Part shown: positions 1 to 10,797 of the stretch, in pieces
Position numbering within the stretch: the stretch's first letter is position 1
How the letters are laid out: every line of letters begins with the position of its first letter
Source: Lineus longissimus
Lineage: Eukaryota > Nemertea > Pilidiophora > Heteronemertea > Lineidae
NCBI RefSeq assembly: GCF_910592395.1
Contig: NC_088324.1
Location: 3,722,001 to 3,786,000 of the forward strand
Direction of reading: 5' to 3'
DNA length: 64,000 bases
Notes under the pieces: model-generated
Databases searched by the model: none
What the model was told of the DNA's origin: nothing
The model's input: the letters and a program-made list of their open reading frames with translations, nothing else
Translations under genes and position numbers: made by a program

Positions 1-848
1 TGATTGAGAGCAATTATTCTGTCATGAAAAAGTTCCTGTAGGCGAGTCCTGACAGCGATGAGTCTGTGGGCTGGTGCACCGTCCTGTGCCCACCACAGAT
101 GTCGAAAGACACCATTTTGTTGCCTTTCGAAATGCAACTCGACCTGGATCACAACATCTTCGTTGATCATCAGTAGGTAGATTTGGCCATTGACATTTCG
201 TTCAAAAAAGATTGGTCCGATTATGACACCATTACCACAAAGCCCTATCCAGACGGTAACCTTGTCTCGACTCATGTTTTTCTCAAAGTTGAAATTTGGA
301 GCATTTCTTTTCGGTGCATATTCAATTACATTGTGGGTGTTAACCGTTCCGTTCATTGAAAATCCTGCTTCATCACCAATCACCAAGCTTTCAAGAAACC
401 TTGCATCCCTCTGACATCGGTCCAGCAGCCATTCAGCAAAAACTTGTCTTCTCCTGAGGTCGGCAGGCAAAAGTTGATGGCGAATGTGCATTCGGTATGG
501 ATGACAATGCAGGTCCAAATTTGTTATGCGGTTAAAAATGGATTTGCAGAGCCCCAGTCCATTTCTCCTTGCACTTGTTCCCCTTGGATTCTGGAGTAAT
601 TGCTGTCGAACTGCTTCAATGTTTTCTTCAGTTCCGACTGTACGTCTCCTCCCCGAGTGACCCTTGTTCTGATTGAGGCTTGTACCATGTTCTTGGTACT
701 CCTTCACATTTGCCCAGATGGTCGTCTTAGCTGGCGGATCCCGCTCGGTGATCACTTCCCTAAATGCATCCTGCGTAGCTTGGAGGCTCCTGTTTCGGTA
801 GAACTTTTTAACAACAAACACTCTTTGCCCAGTGGTAAGTTGCACCAT
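1..848 (-). CDS. Tc1/mariner-superfamily DDE transposase, 3' part cut off by window edge
   Basis: The minus strand reads open from an ATG at 848 to the window edge, 282 codons without a stop. Residues 1-110 form a helix-turn-helix region of the kind found at the N terminus of many invertebrate transposases (residues 2-20 include TTGQRVFVVKKFYRNRS; later GTSLNQNKGHSGRRRT). The catalytic RNase-H fold follows: the first aspartate is D159 in VIGDEAGF and the second D256 in WWAQDGAPAHR, the hallmark DDE_3 block. The third acidic residue should lie just beyond the left edge. The product would bind the element's terminal repeats and cut and paste it at TA sites. The start is the first Met before the conserved HTH. 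The lack of lesions over 848 nt suggests a young copy. It is a mobile-element gene, not a host gene. Confidence 0.9.
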   Translation of the reverse strand, partial: MVQLTTGQRVFVVKKFYRNRSLQATQDAFREVITERDPPAKTTIWANVKEYQEHGTSLNQNKGHSGRRRTVGTEENIEAVRQQLLQNPRGTSARRNGLGLCKSIFNRITNLDLHCHPYRMHIRHQLLPADLRRRQVFAEWLLDRCQRDARFLESLVIGDEAGFSMNGTVNTHNVIEYAPKRNAPNFNFEKNMSRDKVTVWIGLCGNGVIIGPIFFERNVNGQIYLLMINEDVVIQVELHFERQQNGVFRHLWWAQDGAPAHRLIAVRTRLQELFHDRIIALN

Positions 849-1211
849 GTTGCTGTCTTGAAGTTTACATAAACAATGAATACCGTTTACCAATGCTTCG
901 GCATACCGCAGTAACCTATTACATAACTTAAAAATGACATAAGTTAATCCGCCGACATCACACCACCTGGACATCGTTTTCCTGGGCAAGCATGACAGTG
1001 ACATTTATCCCAACTGTCGCAAATGGGTTTTCGCATACCATTTTCAAAACAGTGGTACTCAGTGATGTGTGATTGAATGAATGCCATCAAGGTATCATTG
1101 GAAAGCGTATTGCTCCTCCTTTATGGAAAATGCATTATTATAGTCATACATCACAAGGCTTGGTCAAACTAACCCTTTTGCGCAGGATTAGGTTTTCTTG
1201 TGGACACCCTG
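1..1211 (-). mobile_element. Tc1/mariner-type DNA transposon, truncated at window edge
   Basis: The transposase is preceded by about 360 bp of 5' leader. On the minus strand the element seems to begin with CAGGGTGTCCACAAG at 1211, directly after a TA dinucleotide (1212-1213), as expected for a superfamily that duplicates TA. The other terminus is outside the window, so the inverted repeat cannot be confirmed here. Confidence 0.72.
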
Positions 1212-1427
1212 TATAGTCAGCTAGGCCTATTCTATCCCACAACACGTTAGAATCACTTGTAGCTTTCATGTTAAATAGACTTTCGTTATGTTAATTTCAG
1301 TACGAGTATAATATTGTCAGCGTCTTTTATTAGAAAAAAAGGAGTGTTTATGACAGTGACATTACTTACGTTTAAACATATGGCTGCATTGTTTTAGTTG
1401 AGTTGTTTCGCATCAGTGTTGATGTCA

Positions 1428-1600
1428 TACAGGTACAGTAGAACCACTCGATTAAGGACACCCCAATGACTGATAAATGCTGTCCTTAATAGAAAGTAGT
1501 CTTGAATAGAGATGTCGACTTGAATTGAAATACCCCAAAATGGCACCAAAACCTTTTAGATAGAGTGTCCTTAAAGGAAAGGGCCCGCCAAAAAATGGGG
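1428..1600. repeat. Short MITE-like repeat
   Basis: The stretch opens with CAGTAGAACCACTCGATTAA and holds ATTAAGGACA and TGTCCTTAAT as a 10-bp inverted pair, then further copies of a GTCCTTAA word. This resembles the ends of short non-autonomous DNA elements. No second copy occurs in the window and no target duplication is visible, so the call is tentative. Confidence 0.3.
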
Positions 1601-1700
1601 AGTTTTGGACGGCCCGGTCAAAACCTTAGGCGGGAATAAGGTTTCATTGATAAATATAAGGAGTTTCAAGGCCCCCAAATTACTTGTAAGGTTCAATAGA
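1600..1700 (+). repeat. Interspersed repeat fragment shared with 60.9 kb
   Basis: The block ATGGGGAGTTTTGGACGGCC and the following ATTGATAAAT recur at 60941-60990 with few changes. This marks a dispersed repeat fragment next to the coding relic downstream. Confidence 0.5.
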
Positions 1701-1732
1701 TACTGGCCTTTCATTGGTTTACCGTTTGCGTA

Positions 1733-2231
1733 TCATTTACATACTCTCATCTTGAAAAATATGACAATATTTACGATCACGTTATTGATTTTTGCAACAT
1801 TTTCGGTAACGCGCCCCTTGCGGATCTGTAAGGTACCATTCGGATGCTTGAAAAATGTTAGTGGCGTGGCTCCATCTGCTACAGCTGTCACCGCGCCGGT
1901 GTTAGTCTCACGTCTTGGCGTCTGCACCACCCTTGGGGAACACCTCAATGCCGTTGGCGTACTGACGAGACCAGCGTCTCTAGAGGCTCCGACATTCGCC
2001 ATGAGCAGTGACAGCTAGGTCACTTGGCTGGAATGTCCCCATCTCCTCTTTATTTATGTTCATTGCCGGCAATTCTGGCAAATATCTTGAGTCGTCATGG
2101 TTGTCAAACAAGTCTTGGATAATATGCTGCTCCATTTCTTCTGTACTGTTCGGATCAGGGGCCTAGCTCTCCACCGGCCCAGAATCCACCGGCGACTCGA
2201 AATCCATACTACTATTCTCTCCATTTTCCAT
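1733..2231 (-). pseudogene. Decayed coding relic, family not recognised
   Basis: From an ATG at 2231 one minus-strand frame gives an acidic N-terminal-like segment (STEEMEQHIIQDLFDNHDD, then LPELPAMNINKEEMGTFQPS). It is broken by a TAG at 2165-2163 and ends at another TAG near 1981. A second frame then takes over (2002-1733; VVQTPRRETNTGAVTAV, FFKHPNGTLQIRKGRVTENV) with similarly protein-like composition. The most economical reading is one ancient ORF with a nonsense mutation and a frameshift. It points away from the THAP gene and its start lies about 730 bp from it, so the space between could have been a two-way promoter. I recognise no domain. It could belong to a transposon rather than the host. 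Confidence 0.4.
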
Positions 2232-2766
2232 TTTCTCCTCTCTCCAACTCACTACTATCGCTATTGACTGCGTAACATACACTAACATTCTTTCGCTATC
2301 ATTGCTAACTTCATTTACTAGAACACTGGCCTCTTTGTAGCCGATTATGTAACCCATAGTGGAAACACCTGACAGCGCCGCCCGGCATGATACACGTGCT
2401 ACTGGCATATTTATAACTCGTAGTAAATAAGGTTGTAAAAATAGGCAAATGAGATGCCGTATATGGAAACCATGACGTCACTAAGCAGTGCTTATTTCTG
2501 CTACGGGTGGCGCTGTTGCTTGCTTCTGGAGGCGCTATTCAACCTCTTTAAAGGTTAAATGCCAAAGTTAGGCCTAATCTTAATCAAAGTACATCAGGAT
2601 AACCTTTTGTTACCTTTAGATGTCAAATGTAGTAAATTTATTTGCATAGATATCGCATGGAATAAAGAAATTCAAATAAACCGCCCTGTCTCAGCGTGAA
2701 TTTGCTTCGGCAAAGTTCGTATTTCGTTCGGAAACTCTCGCGGTTTTGGGGAATTCCAAATGAGGA

Positions 2767-2787
2767 GTGACGTCACTAGTGCTGTCA
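2767..2787 (+). promoter_or_regulatory. CRE-containing 21-bp motif upstream of THAP gene
   Basis: The motif begins GTGACGTCAC, so it holds the palindromic CREB/ATF site TGACGTCA, and ends GTGCTGTCA. The same 21 bases occur at 11509-11529 on the other strand upstream of the P2X7-like gene. Here it ends 173 bp before the THAP start codon. A partial relative (TGACGTCACTAAGCAGTGCT) lies at 2474-2493. Function is inferred from position. Confidence 0.5.
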
Positions 2788-2960
2788 TTGTTAGACTGAT
2801 CCCACTGCCTGCATACACAAACGCCATGCTGTAGATGCCTGCGCAAGACAGGAGACCAGTTTTGTTTTCATTCATCTGACAGCTGATTCTACTTTCTGGT
2901 TGCGTTCACGCCGTTCCTACCATGTAAAACCAATTATTTTACATGTTCTAAAAAGCAAAA

Positions 2961-3323
2961 ATGGTTTACTGCGTCGCACCAAACTGCAGCAGTGATTCAA
3001 CGAAGGTGTTGAAAGTAGATAGGGTCGGTTATTACAATTTTCCTCGCGACAAGAAGGCCCGAAAAGTATGGGTAAGACGCATGCATCGTCCGTCTTCTTG
3101 GGTCCCGTCTCTCGGTGCGAGGGTATGTTCGAAGCACTTCGTTGCCGGAGATTACCTGCTGGACCCAGCCATATGCCGTGCGATAGGATTTTACCCTAAA
3201 AAACGCCTGTTGAAGCCAGGTGACTTCCCTACACTCTTCAGTCATGGTGAAGGCGATGCCATGGATGGTACGCCTACGACCAGTGCGCCGCGGTCAGCTG
3301 TGCAGAAGAGGGCACATCAGCAG
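2961..3323 (+). CDS. THAP zinc-finger exon of the transposase-type gene
   Basis: The first exon encodes 121 residues from an ATG in good context (AAAAATGG). The start MVYCVAPNC supplies the first two cysteines of the THAP C2CH zinc site, YYNFPRDKKARKVWV the conserved FP and W, RVCSKHF the final Cys and His, and DFPTLF the C-terminal AVPTIF-like box. The domain spans about residues 1-95, the usual THAP length. THAP domains bind DNA and occur in host regulators and in P-element and Kolobok-type transposases. The exon closes on CAG|GTGATT at a codon boundary. It carries no lesion of its own. Confidence 0.9.
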
Positions 3324-3869
3324 GTGATTATTATTTATTATGAAATCAGTATAGTAGGTATGAAATTATACCCCATGGCCATAGGCCTAGGCTAGGAATA
3401 CCTCCATCTCGAGTGCATGACCATGGGGTAGGCATGGTGAAGTGTAGGATGTGGTGTTGCTGGGGCCTGAGGACCTTTTAAGACTACAACTTGATAATTT
3501 TCATAATTGATACTGCACGACTGCACCTACTAGGCTACCTTCAGCTGTTGGAGCAAGTCTAATACAAAAGTCCTACTCCTATTAGTCAATTATGATAGGC
3601 CTTCTATTTAAAATATTTGTTTCTCAATTCGTAGGCTGTAGCAGAGGCGGTAGCGGGATACAACGTGTTGTATGGAGAGGAGGCGGAGGAGGCAGCTGAG
3701 CAGGATGATGGTTTTTTGATGGCTGATGAAGGCCGATTTGAGGAGGTTGGCAATCACCTGATAGAGGATGCAGTACTGCCAGAGTTTAGACGATTTGGAG
3801 GTTTTGCCAAAAGTATGTTCAATCATAACCCAGCCCCATGTGTCATAAGCTTACTATTAACTGACTTCA

Positions 3870-4635
3870 GGGTGTGGCTCTACAAAAACTGGTTATATTG
3901 GGTTATATTGACAGAGAAATGTCTATGAAAACGCATGTTAACAATGTATGCCGTGCGGCAAATTTCCATCTCTATCGTATAAGCAAGATAAGATCTTTGC
4001 TCAGTAAATCAGCAGCAACAAGTGCAGTGCGGACCTTAGTTGTCTCGCGGTTGGACTACGCAAATAGTCTGCTATATAACATCTCTGAGGCCAATGTGCG
4101 TAAGCTTCAACTGGTTCAAAACTCGGCAGCTCGTCTCGTCACTAGGGTGTCCAGAGGGGATCATATCACTCCGGTTCTGTGCGCACTCCACTGGCTTCCT
4201 TTGAAAGCAAGGCTCGAGTACAAGGTTAATCTAATGGTCTACAAATGTCTACATGATTACGCACCAAAATATCTCGCAGACTGCTTGGAAGTTTACAAAC
4301 CCTCACGCTCCCTGCGGTCAAGTACAATGGGTCTGTGTAAGGAAATCCGCACAAACCGGGTGATAGGCTCCTCTGCATTCGCAGTGGCGGGACCAAAGCT
4401 ATGGAATGAGCTTCCAAATAGTGTTCGTGGCCAGAGTACCCTGGGTCGTTTTAAAACTGCACTAAAAACTCATATTTTTAAGAAATTCTTTTGAATCCTT
4501 TGCACGTTTTTTTTTTTTAGTAATGACTTTTATTCTATCATGTATTAATGTTATGTTTTATTATAAATTGTAAAGCGCTTAGAAGTTTTAACAACGTTAA
4601 GCGCTATAAAAATGTTTTTAATAATAATAATTATC
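3870..4635 (+). mobile_element. 5'-truncated CR1/L2-like LINE, C-terminal RT segment and 3' tail
   Basis: An open frame to 4494 (about 206 residues) has the C-terminal signature of CR1/L2/Rex-type reverse transcriptases: HVNNVCRAANFHLYRISKIR, VSRLDYANSLLYNI, LQLVQNSAARLVTR, LCALHWLPLKARLEYKVNL, FAVAGPKLWNELPNSVRG, and a basic KTHIFKKFF end. The 3' UTR holds paired GTAAAGCGCTT and TTAAGCGCTATAAAA words and ends in a TAA-type microsatellite (about 4610-4632), as expected for this clade. The RT catalytic core is missing through 5' truncation. It lies in intron 2 of the THAP gene in the same orientation, exactly where that gene's reading phase cannot be joined. Confidence 0.88.
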
Positions 4636-7600
4636 ATATTTACATAGATAAATGTCCCGAACAGTGTAGACTAATAAATCAGAGGATGGATTAATCCAAC
4701 AATCTTGTAATAAAAATTAGCTGCATTAATTATGTAGTGAAAGTTAATGTAAACAACATCCCCGGAATAATAGCCTCAATTCTATTTCTTATCTTTGCAG
4801 GAACACCCTGAAACCTTTGCCATTGGGACACAAGTTGGCTCCTCAGTCTCCATGCGGTTTGCCAAGGCTGTACAGGTCAATATTGTCACTGGGTCTCGGA
4901 ACAAAGGTTCACAGACAACCTCCTGCACCGGGGATATTGGCTGTCAGGCAGAACCAGAAGTCCGAGAAATTGCCATTCAGACAGATCTGTTTGACATTGA
5001 TGTGCCAGTTTTCCAAGGTAACCCCAAACCTGAAAATTATGTTGATACTAGTAGCAACCCGACAAGGTGTCAGACAGTTTGGGTTTTACTATCTAACACA
5101 ATTTTGGTTTGTGCCTGGCAATACGACAGATAAGTCACAGTTTGGTGCCAGACAATGTCTTTGACCACCCCAATATTTTCAGGCTTGAAACCAAGTGATG
5201 AAGACATGGAGGATGAAGAGGTGCACTTTCCAAGTCAGGAAACGATGAAGACTGATGACAGTGACGATGAAGCCTGGGAGCCATGTGAAGATGATTATTG
5301 TCAAGAATTTGATGACTCGCTCCTTGATGATGAAAATGTGTAAGTGTTTGTTGTAGCTTTCTTGAGAAATTGATTCTTTAAAACAATTGAATTGTAATAG
5401 AGTGAATGAATAGAATGATAGTCATAAAAGTACCGGTATGGCAGTTTCTGGGACCTGTTATTAGTGTTAACACTAATAAAACTTTACTTTTTTCATGCAG
5501 GACTCACTAATGATGCTCTACAGTGAGTTTATAAACTGATAAAAAACAATCATTGTCAAATCTTTAACCATAATTATTTACTATTTCAGATCCGGCAAAC
5601 ATTATGATTTCGACAATGAGTATGAACAGCCCTCCCCTCAATATGAGAGAAAATTCATTGTCTTTGAATCAAGCTTGAGGCTTCTGTTCATGTTTTGTCA
5701 AGTTAGCAGGGCACCATGTCGAGTCGCACTCCGTACACTTGGCACAGCTGTGATGGTGATGGCGATTTGTGAAAATCAACATCAACAGGAATGGACATCA
5801 CAACCATTTAAAGGACAGCTTCCCATTGGAAATTTGCTTTTGGCTGCAGGTAGGCTACATACGTATGCTGCATGATTCTTAAAACATTAGTCGGGTCAAT
5901 ATACGAAAAAACATGGAACAAATTGCAACAAATGATTTTTTCGATGTTTTCTATGCTATTGAGATATGGAGAATAAAAAAAAATCAAAAATAGGACCACC
6001 GGAAATACCAAAAAAAGGGTAAATTCATAAATCCTGAAAGAAAGCCAAACCAGTATTATGATTTCTCATTAAATTGTTTCAGGAATTCTATATTCTGGTT
6101 CAAGTCCAGTAAGAGGACTCAATATCCTGAAAAACATTGGTGTTGCAGTGATAAGCCGAAGGACATTCTACACTATACAAGGCCTCTACCTCATACCATC
6201 AGTGTTCGCAGTCTGGCAAAGGAAGCAAGACAGTATGTTTAAGGAGCGAAAGAGGAAACAACTGTCCTTGTCTGGAGATGCGAGGTGTTGCTCGCCAGGC
6301 CACACTGCCAAATATGGGAGCTACAGTTTGATGGATGAGTCAGCCGGTAAGGTGCTGGATGTAAGCCTTGCACAGGTACGTTAGTAATAGTGCATTGCAA
6401 TGTCAACATGACAAACCTTGCCCTTGTGTCAAGTTTAACGAAGTTCTGGAACAAATCAGAAGTCAATATTCCATCAAAATGGATTGCTGACTTCCCTAAT
6501 GAAATTGATTGTTCACTGTCAGTGTTAACTTTACACTTCACTTACAATTTTATAGTGCCATTCATCCTCATGCAGATAGCTTCCCCACATTGATGAGATC
6601 CTTCTCTTTATCCCAATAGTTATTACCAGCAATAGGTTTAAAAACATGAATAACATGGTTTATTGATTACTTATTTTTCAGTCAAATGAAGTGAAAAATT
6701 CTTACTGGATGGAACTCGAGGGTTTGAAACGTAGCATGGCGCTACTTGTTACCGAGAAGAAATTGGCAATTGCAGAGATGGTCACAGATCGGCATTCACA
6801 AATCAAAAAGTATCTGAGAGACAAATGGCCTGGAGTACAACACTGGTTTGATTGCTGGCATATCGCGAAAGGTGTGTTATTGCTCATTTTAACATAAACA
6901 AGGCAAAAAAACAACTCGTCCGTCAAGTATCTTTGCCTTTTTCAATTTAGCCAATGAAAGACATTGTAGGCACTGGTCAAAAGTCAAGTGGGTTTCTCAT
7001 AAATTGAAACATAATGTTTTATTCTAAATTCATTACACATGATATATACATGTACATGTATTTCAGGTGTAAAAAAGAAAATGGACAATATTGCCAAGAA
7101 GTACAAACTTTGCAGGATACTCGCAAAATGGTCCCAATCAGTGTCAAACCATATCTTCTGGTGTGCTGCCTCAAGTAATGGGAATGGTGACTTGGTTGAA
7201 GCAAAGTGGCTCTCCATTCTAAACCATGTTGCCGACGTACACGATGGGCATGGGGATTTGTACCCAAAATGTCTTCATGGTCCTCTAGAAGACAGAGAAT
7301 GGATCAAGAAAGGTTCGTTTAAAGTTACGTTTTAAAAGGAACTTGCAAATGCCATAAAGCCCATGCTATGAATGCAATTTGTCTTGAGAATTTTTGTTGA
7401 ATTATTTCATACCAGCACCAGCATGACTGACAAGTAAGGAGTGCCCTCAATCAAAAGAAAAACAGCTGGTCATTTGGCCCTGTTAATTCTTTGTTCCTTA
7501 TTACTTAAACCAGTATTACTCTTTCAGGTAGCAAGGCCCACAAGGAACTTACGCTGATTCTCACTCAAAAGATATTGCTCAAGGACATCAGAAAGGTTTC

Positions 7601-8345
7601 ACCAGGAGTACAGACTTCATCTCTTGAGTCGTATCACAAAATTGTTGGTTATTTCGCTCCCAAATCCCGCCATTTCTTCTATGAGCCAATGAAAGCAAGG
7701 TATGATAGACTACAATGTATTCTCAGGGGTCATTACTAAATCACGAAAAAAATTTCATGCAATGCTTTGAGTGAGTGCTATCAAAGCCCACTTTTCCTTA
7801 TTCGTGATGCAACTGAACTTTGTTCTTGCACTCTACTTGGACTATAAGGCGTGAGGCGAGTAAAACATTGATTGAAAGCATTGACCAGTCATGCCAGTAT
7901 TACAAATTCTCTTTACAGGTTACTGCTCGCCACACTCCACTTTAATGAAAATTCAGCGTATGGGACAAGATGAACAGCCGCAGTGGTCGATTTCATACCC
8001 CAAGGGGAGAGGAGGAGCTGCAGTAGCAAAAGAGGTCAAAATTGAATCAACATATGGTAGGTATAACGGCCAGCATCGTTACTTTAGTGCTAGCACTGCA
8101 AGAAACAAGAAGAAACAAGACTACTTGTATTAATACTTCCCTTTATGTTTTCAGACTATGTACAGCTAATTCTGGAGGACCTGCTGAAGCGGAGAGATGA
8201 CCTGCCATCTTACAAATTGGCAAGAGATGCAAAGGACAAGTACCAAGTGACTCATCCTATTCCAGGTCCAGTGTGCTCAAACTACGACAAGCAGGACAAG
8301 ACGAAAGTTGTAGAAGAAACAAAAACGAGGTTTAACAAACTGTAG

Positions 8346-8420
8346 AGTTCATTCATAGCACCATCAGAGTTCACTATATCAGAGTTCACTATCACAGATC
8401 AATTGAACGGTCACACCAAA
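8346..8420. other. 75-bp spacer between two convergent stop codons
   Basis: Only 75 bp separate the TAG of the plus-strand THAP gene from the TGA of the minus-strand P2X7-like gene. It holds two copies of CAGAGTTCACTAT. No AATAAA signal is visible on either strand close by, so the 3' UTRs probably overlap in antisense. Confidence 0.6.
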
Positions 8421-8710
8421 TCAATTGAACGTAGGATACTTGAATCCTGTGTACCCGTCATTGTCCGGAGCAGGCCAAGCAGCACGTATCTTGTCCCGAG
8501 CACAAACAGGGAGCGGCAAACGGTTCCTTCTCCCCAACCTCTTCCAAACCCAACGGACAAGGTTCCTATAGGCCACGTATCGATATAACCTGAAATTGTT
8601 GGGAAGAAAACAATGTTTGTACATTTAATTGACAGTTTTTTTTAAATTTATTGAAAACTTGTAATATTATTACTAAATACATGGAGATACATTTTATTAT
8701 ATCTATTTTT

Positions 8711-9825
8711 AGCTCACCTCTTAGCAGAGGTGAGCTTATCCCATACCGTGGCGTCCGTCGTCCGTCGTCGTCGTCGTCGTCGTCGTCGTCCGTCGTCCGT
8801 TAGCAGGGCACGTTTCGTAACTGTTAGAGCTATTGAGTTGAAACTTGGTACACATGTACCCTTATGTAATGACACCTTGGAGACTAAGTTTCGGTCCGAT
8901 TCGTTTTATGGTTTGGCCACCAGGGGGCCAAACGTTAAAAGTGAAAATGTGCAATATCTCCCTTAATAGTAGTCGGGAAATTTTGAAAAAAATATGGTAG
9001 GTACTTCTAGCAAAGGTGCATCATATATCCTCCGGGTTTTTGATTTGACCTCCTTTTCAAGGTCACAGAGGTCAAATGGTGTAAATTGGCCGTTAGGATG
9101 TAACGATGGCACGTTTCTAAACTGCAATGACTATTGATACCAAATTTGGTACACATTTACCCCTTAGCCAGGTGATCTTAGGGACCAAAGTTTGGTCCAA
9201 TATGATTCACCACTTGACCACCAGGGGGCAAAATCCAAAAACCTTAAAAATGTGATTATTCCTTAACTTCTTGCCCGATTGCCACCAATTTGATATCATG
9301 GGTACATCTAACCACCATACAGTATATGTCACACAGGTTTTCAATTTGACCTTCTTGTCAAAGTCACAGAGGTCAAATGACGTAAATTCGCCGTCAGGCC
9401 GTAACTATGGCACGTTTCTTAACTACAATGACTATTGATCACAAATTAAGTACACATGTACCCCTTGGTCAGGTGATCTCAGGTACCGAAGTTTGGTGCG
9501 ATCTGATTTGCCGTTTGGCCTCCAGGGAGGGGGCCAAATCCTAAATTCATCAAAATGCCATTATTCCTAGTAATGACTTGCCCGATTGGCACCAATTTTA
9601 TATCATAGGTACATCTAATTCTAACAACCATTCAATGTGTCACCCGGGTCTTCTTTGATTTGACCTACTTTTCAAGGTCACAGAGGTCGAATGTACTGTA
9701 AATTGGCCATTTTGGGGAAATTGTAATTGCTTGGACCTACATCAAACCTAACACTACATGACACAATACCATGCTCTTTATCCATCTTTCCTCCACATGA
9801 GGTGAGCACAATGGCCCTGGCCATT
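8711..9825 (+). repeat. AGGTCA-rich interspersed repeat, copy A, in P2X7-like intron 2
   Basis: The element starts with a hairpin (CTCACCTC, loop TTAGCA, GAGGTGAG) and a CCGTCGT/CGTCGT microsatellite, and ends with a small hairpin (ATGGCC, CT, GGCCAT). Between lie three diverged ~300-bp tandem units starting near 8808, 9111 and 9410. Each carries a CACGTTTC start, a CCAGGG-type block and a terminal AGGTCA pair. A second full copy lies at 31948-33061 in reverse. No coding capacity is evident. Class unknown; probably a non-autonomous DNA element. Confidence 0.85.
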
Positions 9826-10797
9826 TCATCTATATTTCTAAAAATCTCATTTCTGAATTGATATTGCCTTTTCTTGTCTTCAATTATACAGCGATGGAGG
9901 TGGTCATCATTACTTACTTGTGAATGGGCTGGTCATCGCCTATTTGTCCCTGCTCTTCGATGTAGTGATACATCGACATTTCCAGCACCCATCTATCAAG
10001 ACAGGTGCTGGAAAAACCTGGGTGTTGCGTGATGCACTCTACTTTCAGCTCATCCTTCTTGGCCTAGACTGGTGAATAGTCTGAGCAGCACAAGGATTCC
10101 CTCCCCTTCTCTTGTGGAGTGCAGACACCACAATGACACCTACAAATACAAGTATAATATAAATGTTATTGTCATACAGCAGTGATGATATTTCGATAGC
10201 CATTGCCATCAATGAATCAGGGCCTAGGCCAAGGGTAGGACAAATTTGAGTGAGAGGCAGGCCCCTGGAGCTCAGCTCAGTAAGATTTAGCATTGTTTCA
10301 ATCAATCAATTAATGTAGTATTGTCGAAGGCTTTCGCCTTAAGTTGTTACGGTGAGAATAAACTGTTGTCTTTGCGCGGGTGTAGTATTTCACTATTTGG
10401 TGTGGTAATGCTCCGCAATGGAAGAGTCTCAGTACAGTAATAATCCAAATTATTAGGCCTAGAGTTCACTCCATTCGAGTAGGCCTACTACCAAACCCTG
10501 AGGCTTAGTATTCCGATCCGAGATCCTACTTACTATAAAATAACCATGTGGAATGAACTCACTCAACTCAAGATACGTTGTGGTTTCGACATATTCGAGG
10601 TGAAAAACGCCAATTGTTTACTGACAACACTCGATCCGTGAACGATGGAGCCCTATGTAGAGACGTACATGAATACATGCACATGATGACATGGCTCATA
10701 TCAGCATAGGCCCCCTAATGTCCAGCTGATGCCGCGCCTATACACATGGCATGCACAGTGCACTGCCACTGCACTTGGAACTCACCAATTCAATACT

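Larger units (their letters stand above)
2961..8345 (+). pseudogene. THAP-domain, RNase-H-like transposase-type gene, 11 exons, probably disabled
   Basis: Exons: 2961-3323, 3635-3812, 4801-5017, 5183-5339, 5590-5849, 6083-6375, 6682-6871, 7067-7312, 7528-7699, 7919-8056, 8155-8345 (stop TAG). All introns inferred are GT..AG, and phases match exactly from exon 3 to exon 10. Exon 1 is a THAP DNA-binding domain; exons 2-4 are acidic linker. Exons 5-11 form a core seen in multi-copy THAP transposase-like proteins: YERKFIVFESSL, SLSGDARCCSPGHTAKYGSY, EMVTDRHSQIKKYLRDKWPG, HWFDCWHIAKG, CAASSNGNGDLVEAKWLS, TSSLESYHKIVGYFAPKS, LLLATLHFNENSA. The D of SGDAR, the D of VTDRH and the E of SLESYH are my candidates for a DDE triad; the DxWHxxK block recalls ISL3/MULE/Kolobok nucleases. 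Lesions: a +1 frameshift at about 7957-7975, and exons 2 and 3 do not join in phase. Confidence 0.8.

Noticed and set aside
190-872. Plus-strand frames at 190-414 and 600-872
   Set aside because: They are shadows of the intact transposase on the minus strand.
2672-2875. Minus-strand 67-codon frame before the THAP gene
   Set aside because: It overlaps the presumed promoter with the CRE motif, has no known motif and no second exon.
8730-8966. Arginine-run frames at 8730-8966 (plus) and 32803-33042 (minus)
   Set aside because: They are created by the CGTCGT microsatellite of the AGGTCA-rich repeat and occur in both copies.
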